DNA from: Deltaproteobacteria bacterium UBA2385
Lineage (GTDB): Bacteria > Myxococcota_A > UBA796 > UBA2385
Assembly (NCBI GenBank): GCA_002343455.1
Contig: DDSR01000331.1
Coordinates: 26,391-39,215, forward strand
Length of the DNA stretch: 12,825 nt
Direction: 5' to 3'
The notes beneath the pieces were generated by a model. It was not told the origin of the DNA and did no database searches. It worked only from the letters and a program-made list of their open reading frames with translations. Below are positions 8,212 through 12,825 of the stretch, piece by piece. How positions within the stretch are numbered: the stretch's first letter is position 1; each line of letters opens with the position of its first letter. A program made the translations under genes and the position numbers.

Positions 8212-9894
8212 ATGCACATCCGGCCTGAAAACCCCCTCATCGTACAGGGGGACGGCAAGGTCCTGGTTGAGACCAACCACCCTCGCTACGAAGCCGCGCG
8301 TGACTTCTTGGGGCGCTTTGCCGAGCTCGAAGCCTCCCCCGAGATGCTCCACACCTACCGGATCAGCCCTCTCTCGCTGTGGAACGCCGCCTGCGCCGGC
8401 ATGACCATCGACGAGATCGTGACGGGCCTGCGGGACATGTCCAAGTTCGACGTGCCCGAACAGGTGCTGGAGACGACCCGCAGCACCATCGAGCGCTACG
8501 GCCTCGTCCGGCTGGTGCCGCACCCCGACGAGGGCAACCGCCTCATCCGACTGGAGTTCTCGACCGGCTACATCGCCAAGGTGGTCGCCCAGAGCGCCCC
8601 GCTCCGCGAGCTGATGGTCGAGGACGGCCGGCGCTTCTGGGCCATCCAGAAGGGGCACCGCGGCCTCTTCAAGCAGCGCGCGCTGCAGGCCGGCTGGCCG
8701 ATCGAGGACCTCGCCGGCTTTCTGCCCGGCGAGCCCCTCGAGATCACCCTGCGGGACCGGCTCAAGGACAGCGATCGCCCCTTCGTGGTGCGCGACTACC
8801 AGAAGCAGGCCGCCGAGCGCTGGTGGCAGGCCGGCGGGCCCTCGGGGGGACATGGCGTGGTGGTGCTGGCCTGCGGGGCGGGCAAGACCATCGTCGGCAT
8901 CTCCACGATGGAGCTGGTCCAGACCCGGACCCTGATCCTGGCCACCAACCAGGCGGCGGTCGCCCAGTGGATCCGCGAGATCCTGGACAAGACCAACCTG
9001 CGCCCGGACCAGGTCGGCGCCTACACGGGCGAGACCAAGGAGATCAAGCCGGTCACGGTCGCGACCTACCAGATCCTGACCTGGCGGCGCTCCAAGGACC
9101 AGGACTTCGAGCACCTGCACCTCTTCGAGGACGAAGACTGGGGCTTGCTGATCTACGACGAGGTCCACCTCCTGCCCGCCCCGGTCTTCGGCGCCACGGC
9201 GGCCCTGCAAGGGCGGCGGCGGCTGGGCCTGACCGCGACCCTGGTGCGCGAGGACGGCCGCGAGGGCGATGTGTTCAGCCTGGTCGGCCCCAAGCGATAC
9301 GATCTGCCCTGGCAGACGCTGGAGCAGAAGGGCTTCATCGCGACGACCTCCTGCTGGGAGGTGCGTGTCCCCTTCCGCGAGGTCGAGGCCGCCCGCTACG
9401 AGCGCGCAGAAGAGGGCGAGAAGTACCGCATCGCCAGCGCCAACCCCGCCAAGATGGGCGTGATCGATGATCTGCTGCGCAAGCACAAGGACGACAACGT
9501 CCTGATCATCGGGACCTATGTCGACCAGCTCGAAGAGATCGCCCGACGTTTCCGGGCCCCCTTGATCACCGGCAAGACCCCTCACGACCGGCGCGAGGTG
9601 CTCTTCCAGGACTTCCGCACCGGGCGAAACAAGCTGCTGGTCGTCAGCAAGGTGGCGAACTTCTCCATCGATCTGCCCGACGCCAACGTGGCAATCCAGG
9701 TCTCGGGCACCTTCGGCAGTCGCCAGGAAGAAGCCCAGCGGTTGGGTCGCATCCTTCGGCCCAAGCTCAAGCCGGCCATCTTCTACACGGTCGTGACCAG
9801 CGACACCAAAGAGCAGGCCTTCGCCATGAAGCGGCAGCTCTTCCTGACCGAGCAAGGCTACCGGTACAACATCGAGGAACGCCGCGCCGTGTAG
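8212..9894 (+). CDS. xpb: XPB/Ssl2-type DNA repair helicase (SF2)
   Basis: A 560-residue bacterial XPB, an ATP-dependent 3'-5' DNA translocase related to the TFIIH repair subunit. The N-terminal part (NPLIVQGDGKVLVETNHPRY, later HTYRISPLSLWNAACAG) matches the bacterial XPB N-terminal domain that carries the damage-recognition region. Helicase motifs are intact: Walker A CGAGKT (221-226), Walker B DEVH (316-319), motif III LTAT (340-343), directly followed by the XPB-specific RED motif (346-348), and motif VI QRLGRILRPK (509-518). The start at 8212 is forced by an in-frame TGA at 8206-8208, although no good Shine-Dalgarno is seen. It lies 67 nt upstream of the gene for its probable partner, as the two are paired in mycobacteria. 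No Bax1-type nuclease gene, the partner in archaea, is visible. Family assignment firm; its physiological pathway in bacteria is poorly defined. Confidence 0.97.
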   Translation: MHIRPENPLIVQGDGKVLVETNHPRYEAARDFLGRFAELEASPEMLHTYRISPLSLWNAACAGMTIDEIVTGLRDMSKFDVPEQVLETTRSTIERYGLVRLVPHPDEGNRLIRLEFSTGYIAKVVAQSAPLRELMVEDGRRFWAIQKGHRGLFKQRALQAGWPIEDLAGFLPGEPLEITLRDRLKDSDRPFVVRDYQKQAAERWWQAGGPSGGHGVVVLACGAGKTIVGISTMELVQTRTLILATNQAAVAQWIREILDKTNLRPDQVGAYTGETKEIKPVTVATYQILTWRRSKDQDFEHLHLFEDEDWGLLIYDEVHLLPAPVFGATAALQGRRRLGLTATLVREDGREGDVFSLVGPKRYDLPWQTLEQKGFIATTSCWEVRVPFREVEAARYERAEEGEKYRIASANPAKMGVIDDLLRKHKDDNVLIIGTYVDQLEEIARRFRAPLITGKTPHDRREVLFQDFRTGRNKLLVVSKVANFSIDLPDANVAIQVSGTFGSRQEEAQRLGRILRPKLKPAIFYTVVTSDTKEQAFAMKRQLFLTEQGYRYNIEERRAV

Positions 9895-9908
9895 GCGCGC
9901 CCCCCCGA

Positions 9909-9926
9909 GGCGGAGCTTGATCCGCC
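9909..9926 (+). repeat. Small hairpin between xpb and its partner gene
   Basis: GGCGGA (9909-9914) pairs perfectly with TCCGCC (9921-9926) around the loop GCTTGA. It sits 15 nt after the helicase stop and is not followed by a T-run. It could attenuate transcription or protect the upstream 3' end, but a 6-bp GC-rich stem also arises by chance in such DNA. Confidence 0.35.
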
Positions 9927-9961
9927 CCATTTCACGCCTGCACGCAGTGCGGAGGTCTACA

Positions 9962-12199
9962 ATGTCGGATGAGAACGAGCGAGACGATGGCGGTCTGGAT
10001 GGCAACAAGCGTCGTCGCAGGCGACGCCGCCGCAGCCGACGCGGCTCCGTGCTGAGCGACGCGCTCCCCATGGCGCCCGAGCCCAACACCCGCACCCGGG
10101 GTCGAGGCTGGCGCAACCGCGAGACCAGCGAGCCCGTCGTCACCCTCGCCTCTACCGGCAAGGCCCACCGCCGCCGCGAGCCCAGCCAGCCCTACCGCGG
10201 AGGGGTCCTCTCGGGCGCCTCGCGCCGTCGGCGCCTGACCCGGGTCGAGATCGAGGCGCTGACCGCCTACCTGGAGCGGCTCCCCGAGAGCCTGCTGGGC
10301 GCGCTCTACCGGGGGCTGGGAGGTCAGCCCAACCGGGTCACGGCCACCGACCGGATGGTTCAGCTCACCGTGCGCGCCCTGGTCCAGGGCAACCGCCTGG
10401 GCGGGCTGCTCAAGTCCATGCATCAGCGCGACCGGCAGGCTCTGGCCATCCTGGTCCAGGCCGGCGGCCTCGCCCAGGCCGAGGAGTTCCACCAGGAGCT
10501 GGTCCTCTCGCTGGGCGGCAACGACCGCGAGTGGCGCAAGGTGATGGGCATCCTGGGCGAACGCGGCCTGGTCGCCAGCAGCGAAGAGCGCGACGGCATC
10601 TTCTTCTACATCGTGCCCGCGCCGCTGATCGAGCAGATGATCGAGAACCTCCGGGAAGACCTGGACCTGCCCGGCTTCGAGCACGAGGGCGTCCGCGTCG
10701 AGAACGAGGCCGACTTCAGCCCGCCGCTGGACTTCACGATCACCACGCTGGCCACCTACATCGACCAGCACCCGCCGCGCCTGACGCAGCGGCAGGAGAT
10801 CTTCAAGGTCCACAAAGACGAGATGGACAAGTTCTTCGCGCAGGTCTGGAGCCCGGACAGCGAGCTGTTCAGCTTCCACATCGAGTTCTTGATGATGCAC
10901 GGGATGGTCGAGCTCAAGGGCGACCGCCTGGTCGTCAACCGCTCGGTGGTCGAGGAGTGGCTCCAGCTCGACCCCGAGGACCAGCGCGACCTGGTCTTCG
11001 CGGCCCTGGACAAGCGCTTCCCCATCTCCGAGTGGGTGCTCTGGGCGGTCCACGGCGTCGGGGGCCAGTGGGTGCCCGAGCGGCGGCTGCAGGCCTTCTA
11101 CCGGCGCTGGCGCCGCGGCGACGACTGGCGGGAGCGCTTCCACAAGGGCCAGTGGGCTTCCCCCCGCGGCGGCGCCCGCGACGCCTACGGCTTCAGCACC
11201 CTGGTCAACTCCGGGATGATGGAGCTGGGCATCTGGGGCCAGGAGAAGTTCTACCGCCTCTCGCCCCGCGCACGGCGCATGCTGGCCCCCAGCGAGGACG
11301 AGGGCTTCCAGAAGTTCTACCTGACTCCCAGCTTCGAGATCATGGCGCCGGCGGGCATGGCGCCGATCCTGTTCTTCCGCATCGGCGAGTTCGCCGAGCT
11401 GACCGCCTGCGACCGGGCCAACACCTACAAGATCACCCAGGTGACAGTCGAACAGGCCCTGGAGCGCGGCTGGCGACGGGACGACATCCTGGAGTTCCTG
11501 CGTGACAACAGCCAGATCGGGCTGCCCGACAACGTCGAGCAGACCATGCGCAGCTGGATGGGACACCACGGCGACGTGGAGTTCCACGACGTCCTGCTGC
11601 TGACCGTCCACCGCAGCCAGATCCGCAGGCTGGAGACCCACCGCAAGCTCAAGCCCTTCTTGATCCACCGCTTCGTCCCCGGCATGTACGCCGTCGACCG
11701 CAGCCGGATCGAGGAGCTGAACCAGGCCCTGGCCGATGTCGGCTTCGCCCCCTCGAGGGCCACCCGTCGCTACCCCGACGACCCGACCTCGGTCGACTCG
11801 CGCCAGCGTCTGCTCGGCATGGTCGCGCAGGCCCGCGAGGACCGCGCCGACCTGCTGGAGTACGCCCAGTACGCCGACTCCCAGCCCGAAGCGCTGGAGG
11901 CGGTCCAGAGCCCGGACGGCCCCAAGAAGAAGGCCAAGAAGCGAGACGACCTCCCGACCCGCCGCGATGCGCGCGAGGTCCGAGACCTCAGCGAGCGGGC
12001 CATCAGCAGCGGCCAGACCCTGCAGATGCTCTACGTCGCCAAGGACCAGAGCCGCAAGCTGCTGACCGTCCAGGCCGAGCGCGTGGCGGTCAACGCCCGC
12101 GGCGAGCAGGTCCTGGTGGCCAAGGATCTCGCCTCCGGCGAGCGCCTGTCCTACCAGCTGCTACAGATTGAGCGTATGGACCTGGTCGAACGACGCTGA
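9962..12199 (+). CDS. XPB-associated protein with Helicase_C_3-like domain, Arg-rich tail and WYL-like C-terminus
   Basis: A 745-residue protein of the family annotated as helicase-associated or XPB/Ssl2-like (Helicase_C_3). It is not itself a helicase: no Walker motifs are seen. Residues 1-85 are polar and basic, with KRRRRRRRRSRRG near residue 16, and are probably a disordered nucleic-acid-binding tail. About 85-200 is helical and winged-helix-like. At 452-540 the sequence from FYLTPSFEIMAPAG through LERGWRRDDILEFLRDNS and LPDNVEQTMRSW is the Helicase_C_3 signature. A Lys-rich linker (KKKAKKRDD) leads to about 670-745, which reads like a WYL-type barrel (AISSGQTLQMLYVAKDQSRKLLTVQAERV) without the W-Y-L triplet. 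I chose ATG 9962 because GGAGG at 9951-9955 lies 6 nt upstream; an in-frame TTG at 9917 has no such support. Mycobacteria place a homologue (Rv0862c) next to their XPB, so a joint role in DNA repair is likely; biochemical function unproven. Confidence 0.85.
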   Translation: MSDENERDDGGLDGNKRRRRRRRRSRRGSVLSDALPMAPEPNTRTRGRGWRNRETSEPVVTLASTGKAHRRREPSQPYRGGVLSGASRRRRLTRVEIEALTAYLERLPESLLGALYRGLGGQPNRVTATDRMVQLTVRALVQGNRLGGLLKSMHQRDRQALAILVQAGGLAQAEEFHQELVLSLGGNDREWRKVMGILGERGLVASSEERDGIFFYIVPAPLIEQMIENLREDLDLPGFEHEGVRVENEADFSPPLDFTITTLATYIDQHPPRLTQRQEIFKVHKDEMDKFFAQVWSPDSELFSFHIEFLMMHGMVELKGDRLVVNRSVVEEWLQLDPEDQRDLVFAALDKRFPISEWVLWAVHGVGGQWVPERRLQAFYRRWRRGDDWRERFHKGQWASPRGGARDAYGFSTLVNSGMMELGIWGQEKFYRLSPRARRMLAPSEDEGFQKFYLTPSFEIMAPAGMAPILFFRIGEFAELTACDRANTYKITQVTVEQALERGWRRDDILEFLRDNSQIGLPDNVEQTMRSWMGHHGDVEFHDVLLLTVHRSQIRRLETHRKLKPFLIHRFVPGMYAVDRSRIEELNQALADVGFAPSRATRRYPDDPTSVDSRQRLLGMVAQAREDRADLLEYAQYADSQPEALEAVQSPDGPKKKAKKRDDLPTRRDAREVRDLSERAISSGQTLQMLYVAKDQSRKLLTVQAERVAVNARGEQVLVAKDLASGERLSYQLLQIERMDLVERR

Positions 12200-12219
12200 C
12201 CCCTCTCCCCGGAGCACCG

Positions 12220-12489
12220 ATGTCCTCCTCTCCCGCCGAAGGCACCCCCTCGACCGAGCGCCGCAGCTTCGAAGCTGCGCTCGAGCAGCTCGAGGACCAT
12301 GTGCGCAAGCTCGACCGCGGCGACCTCCCTCTCGAACAGGCCCTCGCCCTCTTCGAAGGAGGGGTCGGCCTCGTGCGCGAGTGCCAGGAGCTGCTCGACG
12401 GCGCCGAGCGTCGGATCGTCGAGCTGACCGAGGCCGACGGTGGCGTGCAGGAGCGCACCTTCGCCGGTCGGACGGGCGAAGGTGGCTGA
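12220..12489 (+). CDS. xseB: Exodeoxyribonuclease VII small subunit
   Basis: An 89-residue protein that should be the small subunit of exonuclease VII, several copies of which bind one XseA to degrade single-stranded DNA into oligonucleotides. The core FEAALEQLEDHVRKLDRGDLPLEQALALFEGG (residues 19-50) and LVRECQELLDGAERRIVEL are the two helices of the family's coiled-coil hairpin. The length is normal. GGAG at 12211-12214 lies 5 nt before ATG 12220. The gene starts 20 nt after the XPB partner gene ends, so it is probably in the same operon. The large subunit gene xseA is not in the window, neither upstream nor immediately downstream. The last codons overlap a strong inverted repeat. Assignment firm from length and motif pattern. 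Confidence 0.93.
   Translation: MSSSPAEGTPSTERRSFEAALEQLEDHVRKLDRGDLPLEQALALFEGGVGLVRECQELLDGAERRIVELTEADGGVQERTFAGRTGEGG
12456..12484 (+). terminator. Terminator-like hairpin at the 3' end of xseB
   Basis: CACCTTCGCC (12456-12465) and GGCGAAGGTG (12475-12484) are exact reverse complements of 10 bp around a 9-nt loop. The stem ends 2 nt before the xseB stop codon, so it is encoded in the gene's last codons. No T-run follows (the next bases are GCTGAGAATATC), so it is not a canonical intrinsic terminator. It may still stop or pause transcription, or protect the mRNA 3' end before the next gene. Confidence 0.45.
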
Positions 12490-12568
12490 GAATATCTGCC
12501 CCGGGGTGAACCTCGGCGCAGCAGCGACCACAATGGGCTAGACGGCCCCGTTCCGCGGAGAGGGCAGC
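12490..12568 (+). promoter_or_regulatory. Upstream region of the TonB-like gene with candidate promoter
   Basis: The 79-bp gap holds CACAAT at 12529-12534 (4 of 6 to the -10 consensus) preceded at 17 bp by GTGAAC at 12506-12511 (3 of 6 to TTGACA). The palindrome CCCCGGGG lies at 12499-12506. A strong purine-rich ribosome binding site, GGAGAGGG at 12557-12564, precedes ATG 12569 by 4 nt. The ribosome binding site is convincing; the promoter is only suggestive. Confidence 0.35.
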
Positions 12569-12825
12569 ATGTTCGACAGCATCGGGCGCACACGCAGGAC
12601 GAACCGTCAGCGACAGACGGGCTCGATGCTGATCTCCGTCTCGGTGTTCACGACGGCGCTGGGCGCGATGGCCCTGGTCGGCGGCCAGCGCGTGGAAGAG
12701 GTGATCGCCGACGAAGAGCCGGTCGAGGTCTTCGTCGAGCTCTCGGACGGGGCGCCCCCTCCCCCGCCGCCTCCGCCTCCTCCCCCCGCGTCGTCGGCCG
12801 AGGAGGAAGAAGAAGAGGAAGAAGA
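12569..12825 (+). CDS. TonB-like energy transducer, N-terminal part (partial at 3' end)
   Basis: Eighty-five codons are visible before the window ends. Residues 1-18 are basic and cytoplasmic (RTRRTNRQRQ), and residues about 20-39 form one membrane segment (SMLISVSVFTTALGAMALVGG). The periplasmic part then carries EEPVEVFVELSDGAP, a run of 11 Pro (codons 63-73), the short ASSA and at least 8 Glu. This N-in, single-span, Pro-rich layout is typical of TonB-family proteins, which carry proton-motive energy from ExbB/ExbD to outer-membrane transporters; long Pro runs are common in myxobacterial members. The diagnostic TonB C-terminal domain is off-window, so another periplasm-spanning protein of the same layout is possible. 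The start is well supported by GGAGAGGG just upstream. A promoter of its own after the xseB hairpin suggests a separate transcript. Confidence 0.65.
   Translation, partial: MFDSIGRTRRTNRQRQTGSMLISVSVFTTALGAMALVGGQRVEEVIADEEPVEVFVELSDGAPPPPPPPPPPPASSAEEEEEEEE

Noticed and set aside
8034..8228. 64-codon open frame in the leader upstream of xpb
   Set aside because: No ribosome binding site, no recognisable sequence, and it overlaps the helicase start; treated as non-coding leader.
9917..9961. TTG start at 9917 adding 15 residues to the XPB partner
   Set aside because: It has no Shine-Dalgarno and lies in the loop of a small hairpin. ATG 9962 has GGAGG at an ideal 6-nt spacing.

Overview
The window is strongly GC-rich, with G or C in most third codon positions. 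It looks like bacterial chromosome from a member of Myxococcota or a related former deltaproteobacterial group. The pointers are an NtrC-type sigma-54 activator, a TonB-like protein with Pro and Glu runs, a mitochondrial-type P5C dehydrogenase, a bacterial XPB helicase and a neutral-ceramidase-like lipoprotein. This placement is an inference from gene content and base composition, since no rRNA or other phylogenetic marker is present. I see no insertion sequence, integrase, CRISPR array, tRNA or rRNA. The DNA is densely coding with few gaps.

Left part (1-3737, + strand): the 3' end of a sigma-54-dependent activator is followed by a two-gene unit. The unit is a secreted, lipid-anchored ceramidase-like hydrolase (589-3108) and a deoxynucleoside kinase (3105-3737) whose GTG start overlaps the hydrolase stop codon.

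Middle (3734-7940): a convergent gene on the minus strand encodes a three-domain dikinase (ATP-grasp domain, large middle domain, swivelling phosphohistidine domain), laid out like rifampin phosphotransferase rather than PEP synthase. Its stop codon interlocks with the kinase stop in a single CTAG. Its 5' end faces a divergently transcribed 1-pyrroline-5-carboxylate dehydrogenase (6297-7940), with about 55 bp between the preferred starts.

Right part (7937-12825, + strand): a DNA-metabolism block. After a leader of about 270 nt with a consensus -35 element and two hairpins come an XPB/Ssl2-type helicase (8212-9894), a 745-residue XPB-associated protein with an Arg-rich tail, a Helicase_C_3-like domain and a WYL-like C-terminus (9962-12199), and the small subunit of exonuclease VII (12220-12489). 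Pairing of XPB with a Helicase_C_3 protein is also known in mycobacteria. Here the pair sits directly upstream of xseB, which suggests a joint role in DNA repair. The window ends inside a TonB-like gene (12569 onward).

The most interesting parts are the XPB/partner/XseB block with its structured leader, the orphan Rph-like dikinase, and the ceramidase-like lipoprotein translationally coupled to a nucleoside kinase.
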